A stretch of 36,612 bases of DNA from NCBI GenBank assembly GCA_018624035.1, contig JAAZUU010000009.1, positions 1 through 36,612 of the forward strand, written 5' to 3'. This stretch comes from Rhodobiaceae bacterium (lineage in GTDB: Bacteria > Pseudomonadota > Alphaproteobacteria > Puniceispirillales > Puniceispirillaceae). This document shows, piece by piece, positions 8,333-16,006 of the stretch (positions are counted from its first letter, which is position 1; each line of letters starts with the position of its first letter). The notes beneath the pieces are model-generated. The model made no database searches and was not told the DNA's origin. It was given only the letters and a program-made list of their open reading frames with translations. Position numbers and translations under genes: made by a program.

Positions 8333-8347
8333 GATGCGAACCGCATC
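8333..8347. promoter_or_regulatory. Inverted repeat in the divergent unknown-gene/lacI promoter region
   Basis: GATGCG-AAC-CGCATC is a perfect 6-bp inverted repeat, about 48-62 bp upstream of the unknown 625-residue gene. Its outer GATGC/GCATC arms recall the palindrome upstream of gpgP (4100-4116), but the spacing differs by two bases, so a common regulator is only a possibility. Confidence 0.35.
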
Positions 8348-8380
8348 AAGCTTTCACAGGATAGGATGGAAAAATGATGC

Positions 8381-8396
8381 CCGAAAGCGTTTTCGG
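8381..8396. promoter_or_regulatory. LacI-family operator, distal copy
   Basis: CCGAAAGCGTTTTCGG is a 16-bp near-perfect palindrome with the central CG typical of LacI/GalR-family operators. It lies 36-51 bp upstream of the LacI gene start and 22 bp (centre to centre) from a second copy, about two helical turns, which favours cooperative binding on one DNA face. Confidence 0.7.
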
Positions 8397-8402
8397 TTGA
8401 CT

Positions 8403-8418
8403 CCGAAATCGCTTTCGG
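8403..8418. promoter_or_regulatory. LacI-family operator, proximal copy
   Basis: CCGAAATCGCTTTCGG is a second 16-bp palindrome with one mismatched base pair, the same arms as the distal operator and the same CG centre. It ends 13 bp before the LacI start codon and abuts the GGGAAGGG ribosome site, so bound repressor would block the operon promoter and give negative autoregulation. Confidence 0.72.
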
Positions 8419-8431
8419 GAAGGGTTTTGCG

Positions 8432-9526
8432 ATGGGGGGACCAGCAAGATTAAAGGTCATTGCCGAGCGGCTGAACCTGTCGCAGAGCACTGTGTCACGG
8501 GCTCTGAACGACTATCAGGACATATCGGACCGGACCAAGCGGCTTGTTCGTGCGGCGGCCAACGAGCTTGGCTACCAGCCGAACATGCATGCCAGACGGC
8601 TTGCGCTCGGCAAGTCCGAGACGCTTGGCTATGTGATGCCCTGGCAGGATCGGCAGGTGACAGAAGCCTTCCTCAGCGAACTCATGGCCGGCATGGCCAA
8701 GGCGCTGGCCGGCTATGGCTGGGACTTGACGGTGCTTGTTCCCCACAGTGTTGCCGAAGAGCTGGAGCTGTTCCAGAGAATCGCCCGCACACGTCATATC
8801 AGCGGGCTGGTGATTTCCCGAACCTACAGCGACGACATGCGCTTCGGTGTTCTGCGGGATTTGCAGATCCCGTTTGTTTCGCATGGCCGGTCCAATCATT
8901 GTGATGAGACGGCCTGGCTTGACGTTGACAATGAACTTGCCTTTGCGGAAATGACGACATATCTCGCCGGGCTCGGCCACCGCCGGATTGCGCATATTGC
9001 CGGCCCGGAGGTCTATAATTTCGCCCGTCAGCGCCGTACCGGTTGGCGCCGCGGCATCAGTGAGGCCGCGCTTGACCCGGCCAGCGCGCCTCTTGAGGAG
9101 ACCGAGCTCAGTTTCGAAGGTGGCAAGGCCGCGATGGTCAGGCTTCTGGCGCTTGACCCGCCACCGACCGCCGTTTGCTGCGTGTCGGATGTTGTGGCCA
9201 TTGGCGCGATGCAGGCGATCCGCGATGCCGGGCTGGTGCCGGGACGTGAAATCTCGCTTGTCGGCTATGACGGGCTCGAGATCGGTGCCTGGATCGAGCC
9301 GCCCCTCACCACGATGAGCCAGCCGCAGCGCTCGGCGGGGCGCCAACTGGCGGAAATGTTGATCAGTCTTGTCGAGGGCACCACTGGGCCCGCCGACAAT
9401 CAGGAACTCGTGCGCGCGTCACTCGTGCGTCGGGGAACGGCCAATCCACCCATTTCGGGTTGGCCGGAAAGCCGGCAGGCAGTCCGGCAAACAACAAGAG
9501 CAAACTCTGGAGGTGTTGACTCATGA
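8432..9526 (+). CDS. LacI-family transcriptional regulator of the glycosylglycerate uptake operon
   Basis: A 364-residue LacI/GalR regulator. The N-terminal helix-turn-helix reads LKVIAERLNLSQSTVSRALN, followed by the hinge region ANELGYQPNMHARRLALGKS and a periplasmic-binding-protein-like effector domain (GLVISRTYSDD, GLGHRRIAHIAGP, CVSDVVAIGAMQAIRDAGLVPG, SLVGYDG). The start has a strong GGGAAGGG site. The last bases overlap the solute-binding-protein gene, so it is the first gene of the transport/hydrolysis operon and probably represses it, with the imported glycoside or a product as inducer. The C-terminal tail after the effector domain is about 30 residues longer than usual and rich in Arg/Gln. 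Confidence 0.92.
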   Translation: MGGPARLKVIAERLNLSQSTVSRALNDYQDISDRTKRLVRAAANELGYQPNMHARRLALGKSETLGYVMPWQDRQVTEAFLSELMAGMAKALAGYGWDLTVLVPHSVAEELELFQRIARTRHISGLVISRTYSDDMRFGVLRDLQIPFVSHGRSNHCDETAWLDVDNELAFAEMTTYLAGLGHRRIAHIAGPEVYNFARQRRTGWRRGISEAALDPASAPLEETELSFEGGKAAMVRLLALDPPPTAVCCVSDVVAIGAMQAIRDAGLVPGREISLVGYDGLEIGAWIEPPLTTMSQPQRSAGRQLAEMLISLVEGTTGPADNQELVRASLVRRGTANPPISGWPESRQAVRQTTRANSGGVDS

Positions 9527-10866
9527 GACCACTTTTCCTAACGGCAGCGACGGCGGTGATCACCACCCTTGTCGCGGGCGTCGCACAGGCGGACACGATT
9601 CGCTTCTGGACGACCGAAAACCAGCCGGCGCGCCTTGCCAAGCAGCAGGCGATGGCTGAGGATTTCAAACAGAAGACAGGCCACACGGTCGAGGTGATCC
9701 CGGTTGAGGAGAAAGACCTCGGCACGCGTGCAACGGCTGCCTTTGCCGCCGGTGCGCTTCCCGATGTCATCTACCACCCGCTGCAATATGTGCTGCCCTG
9801 GGCCGAAGCCGGCATTCTCGATGTCGAGTCCAATTCCGACATCGTTGACGATCTGCAGAAGAACACTTTTGCGCCAGGTGCCATCACCATGGCGCAGTTC
9901 GACGGCATGACAGCCGCTGTTCCGGTCGATGGCTGGACGCAGATGGTTGTGTATCGCAAGGATCTGTTCGAGGCGGCCGGTCTTGACGCACCGACAAGCT
10001 ATGCGGCGATCGAGGCGGCTGTTGACGCGCTTCACAATCCGCCGTCGATGTATGGTTTCGTGGCGCCGAACAAGGTTGATGAGAACTTCATGAGCCAGGT
10101 TCTGGAGCATGTGTTCCTCGCCAATGGTGTCTCGCCGGTCAGCTCCGACGGCTTCGCGCCGCTTGATGCTGGCGCGACGACCGAGGTTCTGGACTTCTAC
10201 AAGAAGATTGCCAAGGCATCGCCTCCGGGTGAGCTGTTCTGGAAGCAGTCGCGCGAAATGTATTTCGCCGGCAAGGCGGCGATGATCATCTGGTCGCCCT
10301 TCATCCTCGACGAGTTGGCAGGCCTTCGTGACTCGGCCCCGCCAACCATCAATGATGACCCGACATCGCCCGAGCTGGCTTCGAAGACAGGCATCGTGAC
10401 CACCTTTGGCGGTCCGTCGAACCCGAGTGGCGCCGCCTGGGCCGATATCCGCTATTTCGGTGTCACCAGCGATGCCAACATCGATGTCGCGTCCGAGTTC
10501 GTGACCTATTCGATGAAGGATGGCTATACCGCGACCCTGTCGATCGCGCCCGAGGGCAAGTTCCCGGTCCGTCGCGGCGAAGTCACCGACACGGCCCGTT
10601 ATGTGAAGGCATGGTCGAAGCTGCCTGTCGGTGTCGACCGCAAGGCCCCGCTGTCCGAGCTGTATGATCAGGCCACCATCCGGCGGATTGTCAGCGGTCT
10701 CGAGACCGCCAATCGCTGGGGTGTCAAGGAAGGCCAGCTTTCGCTTGCGTCGAAGATGATCAACACGCAGGCCATTAACCGTGTCGTTCGTCAGTATATT
10801 GATGACGAAATCGGCGCTGCTGACGCAGTTGCCAAGCTCAATGCCGAGCTTGGTGCCGTCCAGTAA
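9523..10866 (+). CDS. ABC transporter solute-binding protein, family 1 (sugar type)
   Basis: A 447-residue periplasmic binding protein. A Sec signal peptide of 23 residues ends at VAQA before DTIRFWTTEN. The mature part has the two-lobed family 1 pattern, including DVIYHPLQYVLPWAEAGIL, VPVDGWTQMVVYRKDLFEAAGLDAP and a C-terminal helical region. It would deliver an oligosaccharide or sugar derivative to the permeases encoded next. From the GH63 hydrolase in the same operon the ligand is inferred to be glucosyl- or mannosylglycerate. Its ATG overlaps the LacI stop. A stable hairpin follows the stop codon and may raise this gene's message above that of the permeases. Confidence 0.9.
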   Translation: MRPLFLTAATAVITTLVAGVAQADTIRFWTTENQPARLAKQQAMAEDFKQKTGHTVEVIPVEEKDLGTRATAAFAAGALPDVIYHPLQYVLPWAEAGILDVESNSDIVDDLQKNTFAPGAITMAQFDGMTAAVPVDGWTQMVVYRKDLFEAAGLDAPTSYAAIEAAVDALHNPPSMYGFVAPNKVDENFMSQVLEHVFLANGVSPVSSDGFAPLDAGATTEVLDFYKKIAKASPPGELFWKQSREMYFAGKAAMIIWSPFILDELAGLRDSAPPTINDDPTSPELASKTGIVTTFGGPSNPSGAAWADIRYFGVTSDANIDVASEFVTYSMKDGYTATLSIAPEGKFPVRRGEVTDTARYVKAWSKLPVGVDRKAPLSELYDQATIRRIVSGLETANRWGVKEGQLSLASKMINTQAINRVVRQYIDDEIGAADAVAKLNAELGAVQ

Positions 10867-10881
10867 ACCTCTATAATCTGC

Positions 10882-10909
10882 CCGGCAGCCGTATCGTGGC
10901 GGCTGCCGG
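10882..10909 (+). terminator. Intra-operon stem-loop between binding-protein and permease genes
   Basis: A perfect 9-bp stem CCGGCAGCC/GGCTGCCGG with a 10-base loop, followed by a T-rich stretch at 10914-10923. It sits 15 bp after the binding-protein stop and 31 bp before the permease start. This is a common place for partial termination or mRNA-end protection that keeps the binding protein more abundant than the membrane subunits. Confidence 0.6.
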
Positions 10910-10939
10910 CGCATTTCATTTTTGACATAAAGACAGCAG

Positions 10940-12229
10940 ATGAATCACATGGACCAGCCAGATCGCCGACGCGAGGGCGCGCTAGCACGCCGCGAAAAGC
11001 GGCTTGCCTACATCTTGCTGATGCCGACATTTCTGCTCGTTCTGGCGGTCGTGCTGCTGCCGCTGCTGGCCAATTTCTGGATTTCGGTGAAGCCTGTCAC
11101 CCTCGCCGAGCTGCGTCCGCCTTCGCTGATCCTGAAGGAACAGGTGCGGGGCGATTTCGCCGGCGCCGGTGACGAGGCGCGCCTCGAATATCGCTATCGC
11201 AACTCCTCAATCAAATATCCGCTGGAGGATGTTGTCTTCACCGACAGCCTTCCGGCCGGGGTGGAGGTCACGTCGCTTGATCCGGCCTGTGGGCTTGATG
11301 CCGGCGGCGGCCTTCGCTGTGAACTTGGCACACTGGACGGCAAGGCGCGCGGCAAGATCCGCATCGGGATCAGGGCCGGCGACGGTTTCACCGGTGACAA
11401 GTCCAGCTTCAAGGCCGGTACGCCGGAAGCCACCTTCACCGCCTATAACGTCATGACGTCGTTCGATTTCACGCTGGCGAATTTTGAACGGGTGTTCTCG
11501 GCGGCGGAGTTCTGGGACGTGTTGAAGGTGTCTGTCTATTACACCGTCTTCGGGACAGCGGGGGCGCTGCTGCTTGGCCTGTTCGCTGCGCAGATCCTGC
11601 AGAAGGCGTTCTTTGGCCGGCCGGTGATCCGCGGGCTGATGCTGTTTCCCTATGTCGCGCCGGTGATTGCCGTCGCCTTCTCCTGGGTGGTTCTGTTCGA
11701 TCCGTTCTCGGGCGCGGTGAATGCCATGCTGCAGCAGATGGATGTCGCCGAGGGTCCGATCAATTTCTTCGGCCAGCGATCAGTCACCATCGATGTCTTC
11801 GGGTTCGGCCTGACCCTGCCGATGGCGCTGACGATGGTCATTCTGTTCGAGGTCTGGCGGTATTTCCCTCTCTCCTTCCTGTTCATTCTGGCCCGCATGC
11901 AGTCGATCCCCTCGGATATCTACGAGGCGGCGGAAATCGATGGCGCGACGCCGATTCAGCAATTTTGGTTCCTGTCGCTTCCCTATATCGCCGGCATCCT
12001 GGCGGTGCTGTTCCTTCTCCGCTTCATCTGGACCTTCAACAAGTTCGACGACATCTTCCTGCTGACCGGTGGCAATGCCGGCACGCGGACGCTGACAGTC
12101 AATGTCTATGAGCAGGCTTTCGCGATCTCGAATCTCGGTGCCGGCGCGGCGGTGGCGGTGGTGATCTTCGCGCTGCTTCTTGTCTTCTCGGTAATCTTCA
12201 TCCGCTTTTCACCAAAGGATGCCAGCTAA
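10940..12229 (+). CDS. ABC sugar permease, MalF type, with a periplasmic DUF11-like insertion
   Basis: A 429-residue inner-membrane permease, about 120 residues longer than a normal MalF-type subunit. After the first membrane helix (about 22-48) comes a ~120-residue periplasmic segment. Its core at about 78-148 (LEYRYRN, VVFTDSLPAGVEVTSL, CELGTLDGKARGKIRIGI) resembles a DUF11 beta-sandwich repeat, with Cys117 and Cys127 possibly forming a disulfide. The usual permease core follows from about 185, with the EAA loop at YEAAEIDGATPIQQFWFLSLP. The insertion could contact the binding protein or the cell envelope. The stop codon overlaps the start of the next permease (TAATG). Confidence 0.9.
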   Translation: MNHMDQPDRRREGALARREKRLAYILLMPTFLLVLAVVLLPLLANFWISVKPVTLAELRPPSLILKEQVRGDFAGAGDEARLEYRYRNSSIKYPLEDVVFTDSLPAGVEVTSLDPACGLDAGGGLRCELGTLDGKARGKIRIGIRAGDGFTGDKSSFKAGTPEATFTAYNVMTSFDFTLANFERVFSAAEFWDVLKVSVYYTVFGTAGALLLGLFAAQILQKAFFGRPVIRGLMLFPYVAPVIAVAFSWVVLFDPFSGAVNAMLQQMDVAEGPINFFGQRSVTIDVFGFGLTLPMALTMVILFEVWRYFPLSFLFILARMQSIPSDIYEAAEIDGATPIQQFWFLSLPYIAGILAVLFLLRFIWTFNKFDDIFLLTGGNAGTRTLTVNVYEQAFAISNLGAGAAVAVVIFALLLVFSVIFIRFSPKDAS

Positions 12230-13458
12230 TGAAGTTCTGGATGCATGGCATGTTCGGCGCTGTTCTGGCAGGCGGGATCTGGGTCGCCATCTGGCAGATC
12301 ATCGTGACGATGGCGCTGATTGTCACCACAGGTGCCGGGCTGACGCTGCAGGCCGGCCCGGCCCTGCTTGCCGGCATGGTCGCCGGCCCGGTGGTCATCC
12401 TGTATCGCCCGCCGGGCCAGCTGCTTCGGCATGGCATCGGCATCGCGGTAATGGCGGCGCTTCTCTGGGGTTTTACCCTTGGCGCGCCATTTGACCCGAA
12501 CGGATTGCTGCCGGTCTGGCAGAGTGTGGTGGCCATGATCATTGCCGCCGCGGCAGGCTGGCTCAGCCTGAGCGCCTCCATTGGCGCGATGCCGCCGACG
12601 ATGCAGGCCCGCTATGCTGCCGAAACATTCTATCTGCGCCTGTTATGGGGCCTTGGCCTGATGATGTTCGTGCTGATTGTCGCCATCCCGTTCTATGTGA
12701 TGGTGATGACAAGCCTGAAAAGCCAGCAGAGCCTGCTTGCCAACCCGCTGGATTTCTCGATTGACCCGGCTGTCGGGGGCACGGTCCTGTTCCGGTCCTA
12801 TATAGAGCTTTTCACCGAATATGATTTTGGCACATTGTTGCTCAATTCGGCGATCGTCTCGGTGGCGACGGTACTGATCACGCTGCTGTTCTCGGTGCCG
12901 GGGGCCTATGCCGTGGCCAAGCTTCGCTTTCCCGGCCGCAAATGGCTGTCCGGGTCGGTACTGCTGATCTATCTCATTCCGGCGATCATCCTTGTGATCC
13001 CGCTTTATGCGGTGTTCAGCCAGCTTGGGCTTCGCAATTCGCTTCTGGGGCTGTGCATCGTGTATCCGGCGACGACGATTCCGGTCGCGCTCTACATGCT
13101 TCGCGGCTATTTCGCCGGCCTGCCATCGGAACTTGACGACGCCGGGCTGATGGATGGCCTGTCACGCCTGCAGATCATCACGCGGATCGCGATGCCGTTG
13201 TCGATGCCGGCGATCGCCTCGGTCGCGCTCTATGTCTTCATGATCGCCTGGAACGAGTTCCTTTTCGCCTTCATGTTCCTGGATGATGTGAAGCTGTTCA
13301 CGCTGTCGCGTGGTATTGTATCGCTGAATTCTTCGGAGGTGCCGCGCCAGCATCTGATGGCCGGCGCCGTGATCGCCACAACGCCGGTTCTGATACTCTT
13401 CCTGTGGTTCGAGAGGTTCCTTGTCACGGGACTCACGGCAGGAAGCGTCAAGGGATAG
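12229..13458 (+). CDS. ABC sugar permease, MalG type, with a four-helix N-terminal extension
   Basis: A 409-residue permease whose C-terminal ~275 residues are a standard MalG-type subunit (from about 135), with the EAA loop at ELDDAGLMDGLSRLQIITRIAMP and the family ending GLTAGSVKG. The first ~130 residues add about four extra hydrophobic helices (roughly 10-33, 43-58, 67-84 and 93-118) absent from ordinary MalG. Because MalF in the same operon is also enlarged, the two additions may form a joint accessory structure. Translation is coupled to the preceding gene. Confidence 0.9.
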   Translation: MKFWMHGMFGAVLAGGIWVAIWQIIVTMALIVTTGAGLTLQAGPALLAGMVAGPVVILYRPPGQLLRHGIGIAVMAALLWGFTLGAPFDPNGLLPVWQSVVAMIIAAAAGWLSLSASIGAMPPTMQARYAAETFYLRLLWGLGLMMFVLIVAIPFYVMVMTSLKSQQSLLANPLDFSIDPAVGGTVLFRSYIELFTEYDFGTLLLNSAIVSVATVLITLLFSVPGAYAVAKLRFPGRKWLSGSVLLIYLIPAIILVIPLYAVFSQLGLRNSLLGLCIVYPATTIPVALYMLRGYFAGLPSELDDAGLMDGLSRLQIITRIAMPLSMPAIASVALYVFMIAWNEFLFAFMFLDDVKLFTLSRGIVSLNSSEVPRQHLMAGAVIATTPVLILFLWFERFLVTGLTAGSVKG

Positions 13459-13489
13459 AGGACAGAAGTCCGCAAACAGAGGATAGAGG

Positions 13490-14779
13490 ATGACAAGCCG
13501 AATCGAAGAAGCCATCAGGACCATCAGGGTGAATGACCGAGGCGGGTACACGGTGCCCACAAACCGGCTTTATCCCTATCAGTGGAACTGGGATTCCGGG
13601 TTTACCGCGCTCGGTATATGGCATTTCAACAAATGGCGGGCCTGGCTTGAAATCATGGCGCTTCTCGACGCGCAATGGGATGATGGCATGGTGCCGCATA
13701 TCGTCTTCCGGCAGCACGATCCGGACTATTTCCCCGGCCCCGGCGTCTGGCAGACCAACACCGAACCCTCGACCAGCGGCCATTCGCAGCCGCCGGTTCT
13801 GGCAAGCGTGATTCTGCGGATGGTTCGCATGGGCACCGCCTATGACAGCCGCAAGGCGCGCGAGGTCTTCCCGCGCCTGATGGCGTATCATCGCTGGTTC
13901 TGCAATGCCCGTGACCCGCAGGGAACCGGCGTGATCGGCATAATTCATCCCTGGGAGTCCGGCCGCGACAACTGCCCCGACTGGGATATCGGCATGGAAG
14001 GCATCACCGTTCCCGAGAACCTGATGAGCTATCACCGCCGCGACACCTCGCATGTCGACAGCGACCAGCGACCGACACAGTCGCAGTATGACCGCTTCAT
14101 CGCCATCGTCCAGTTCGGGCGCGAGGTGGGCTGGGACCATCACGCCATCCATGCAAGGGGGCCCTTTCTTATGGCCGATCCCGGGGTCCAGTTCATTCTG
14201 CTTCGCGCCTGCCGTGATCTGCTAGAGCTGGCGCGCCTGCTCGATATGGATCAGGCCTTTGCCGAGATACGCGAATGGATCGACCGGTTGACCACGGGTT
14301 GTGACTGGTTGTGGAACGACACCATTGGCGGCTATTGCGCGCGCGATATCCGCACCGGCATTTTCAGCAACGCCATTACCAACGCATCCATGCTCAGCTT
14401 CTATGCCGGTGCCGGATCGGCTGAACAGCGTGCCAGCATGGCGGCGCATTGCCGGCGGATCCTTGATGCCTGTCGTTACGGGATGCCGAGCTGGGATCCG
14501 GAACATGCCGATTTTGAATCAAAGCGGTATTGGCGCGGGCCGGTCTGGGCAATCATGAACCATATGGTCTGGACCGGTCTTGCCGATGCGGGCGAGGCAG
14601 AGCTGTCGGCGCGGATCAGCAACGACACCCTTGGCCTTGTCGAATCGCAGGGCATGGCGGAATATTTCGACCCTCTCGACGGCACCGGACTTGGTGGCAT
14701 GGATTTTTCCTGGACCGCCGCCATCTATCTCGATCTGTGCCGTGAAGAGGTCGCCGCGCTGCACAAGGAAACAGCTTAG
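13490..14779 (+). CDS. GH63-type glucosylglycerate/mannosylglycerate hydrolase
   Basis: A 429-residue (alpha/alpha)6-barrel hydrolase close in length and motif order to bacterial mannosylglycerate and glucosylglycerate hydrolases of family GH63. Visible signatures are YPYQWNWDSGF near residue 30, DDGMVPH near 65, HPWESGRDNCPDWD near 155 (presumed general acid Asp), a substrate-loop region rich in Tyr/Asp, GMAEYFDPLDGTGLGG near 390 (presumed base Glu) and FSWTAAIYLDL near the end. There is no signal peptide, so it acts in the cytoplasm on imported solute, giving hexose and D-glycerate. An AGAGG site precedes the ATG. Sitting between permease and ATPase genes, it defines the likely substrate of the importer. 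Confidence 0.82.
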   Translation: MTSRIEEAIRTIRVNDRGGYTVPTNRLYPYQWNWDSGFTALGIWHFNKWRAWLEIMALLDAQWDDGMVPHIVFRQHDPDYFPGPGVWQTNTEPSTSGHSQPPVLASVILRMVRMGTAYDSRKAREVFPRLMAYHRWFCNARDPQGTGVIGIIHPWESGRDNCPDWDIGMEGITVPENLMSYHRRDTSHVDSDQRPTQSQYDRFIAIVQFGREVGWDHHAIHARGPFLMADPGVQFILLRACRDLLELARLLDMDQAFAEIREWIDRLTTGCDWLWNDTIGGYCARDIRTGIFSNAITNASMLSFYAGAGSAEQRASMAAHCRRILDACRYGMPSWDPEHADFESKRYWRGPVWAIMNHMVWTGLADAGEAELSARISNDTLGLVESQGMAEYFDPLDGTGLGGMDFSWTAAIYLDLCREEVAALHKETA

Positions 14780-14818
14780 ACAAACCGCAGGGGACAATTG
14801 CGGGAGGGGATCTGTCAC

Positions 14819-15883
14819 ATGGCGTCGATTGAGCTTCGGGCGATTGAAAAATGGTTTGATGACCTGCAGGTCATCAAGGGTGTCGATTTCGACATTGGCG
14901 AGGGTGAGTTCATCGTTCTTGTCGGTCCGTCCGGATGCGGCAAGTCGACCCTGCTTCGAATCCTTGCCGGACTCGAGGACGCCACCGTCGGCTCGATCCT
15001 GATCGATGGCGATGATGTGACCGACCGGCTGCCATCCGAACGTGGCCTGTCGATGGTCTTCCAGTCCTACGCCCTCTATCCGCATATGGATGTGGCGTCG
15101 AATATAGGGTTCGCCCTGAAGACGGCGGGTGTCGGCAGGGCCGAGATTGACGAGCGCGTCAGGGCGGTGGCGAAAATCCTGCGTCTGGAACCGCTTCTGG
15201 ACCGGCTGCCGAAACAGCTGTCCGGCGGTCAGCGCCAGCGTGTCGCCATCGGCCGCGCCATCATCCGCGAGCCGAAAGGCTTCCTGTTCGACGAGCCGCT
15301 GTCCAATCTGGACGCCGCGCTGCGGGTGAATATGCGGCTGGAAATCTCGCGTCTCCATGAACAGCTTGGCATCACCACCATCTATGTGACGCATGACCAG
15401 ATCGAGGCGATGACGCTGGCTGACAGGATTGTGGTGCTGAATGAGGGTGAAATCATGCAGGCCGGCAGCCCGCGTGATCTCTACAATCTGCCACAGAACA
15501 AATTCGTCGCCGAATTCATCGGCAGCCCGAAGATGAATCTGATGCCGGCCGAAATGGCGGATGGCAAGCTTCGTCTTCTGGCCGGAACGGAGCGGACTTT
15601 TGGCGGTGATGCGATGCCACCGGAAATCGCCTGGCTTGGCGTGCGGCCGGAAAACATCACTCTGTGTGGTCCGGATGATGCGGATGACAGCATGATCACC
15701 GGGTCTCTCAGCGTTTGCGAATATCTCGGATCGGAGCAGTTTGCCTATGTTGATTGCGGCTTTGAAGAGATGATCACCGTGCGGGTCGATCCGGCCGAGG
15801 AACTTGTCACCGGCACGACGGTGGGGCTGCGTTTCGACCCGCAGGCCCGGCATTTCTTTGACCGTGCCGGCAAGCGGATATAG
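14819..15883 (+). CDS. ABC sugar transporter ATP-binding protein (MalK/UgpC type)
   Basis: A 354-residue cytoplasmic ATPase that powers the preceding permeases. Walker A is GPSGCGKST, the Q-loop is FQSYALYPHM, the signature is LSGGQRQR, Walker B is FLFDEPLSNLDAAL and the switch His is in YVTHDQIEAMT. The C-terminal ~110 residues form the TOBE/OB region of CUT1 ATPases. The start is ATG 14819, preceded by GGGAGGGGA with 8-base spacing; an in-frame TTG at 14798 is unlikely. It is the last gene of the LacI-headed operon. Confidence 0.93.
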   Translation: MASIELRAIEKWFDDLQVIKGVDFDIGEGEFIVLVGPSGCGKSTLLRILAGLEDATVGSILIDGDDVTDRLPSERGLSMVFQSYALYPHMDVASNIGFALKTAGVGRAEIDERVRAVAKILRLEPLLDRLPKQLSGGQRQRVAIGRAIIREPKGFLFDEPLSNLDAALRVNMRLEISRLHEQLGITTIYVTHDQIEAMTLADRIVVLNEGEIMQAGSPRDLYNLPQNKFVAEFIGSPKMNLMPAEMADGKLRLLAGTERTFGGDAMPPEIAWLGVRPENITLCGPDDADDSMITGSLSVCEYLGSEQFAYVDCGFEEMITVRVDPAEELVTGTTVGLRFDPQARHFFDRAGKRI

Positions 15884-15950
15884 CCTGCCGCGCATCCGTT
15901 ATCGTCGAGAGCAATCCTGGCACTGTCCATGCCGGTGTCCTGACCGCACC

Positions 15951-15993
15951 GCTTGCCGGATTCTGCCAGCTTGCCGGATTCTGCCAGCTTGCC
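15951..15993. repeat. 18-bp tandem repeat between convergent genes
   Basis: Two identical 18-bp units GCTTGCCGGATTCTGCCA (15951-15968 and 15969-15986) plus a seven-base partial third copy. They lie between the ATPase stop and the stop of the convergent oxidoreductase gene. Like the repeat after gpgS, each unit carries a TTGCC core. No termination hairpin is obvious here. Confidence 0.9.
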
Positions 15994-16006
15994 TGACTCC
16001 GACTGA

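Noticed and set aside
9538-10914. 458-codon minus-strand open frame antisense to the binding-protein gene
   Set aside because: It mirrors a gene with a signal peptide and clear family pattern; the antisense product is Arg/His-rich with no domain. Long antisense frames are common in GC-rich DNA.
14519-15895. 458-codon minus-strand open frame across the hydrolase and ATPase genes
   Set aside because: It spans two well-supported plus-strand genes and their junction; composition is typical of a shadow frame.
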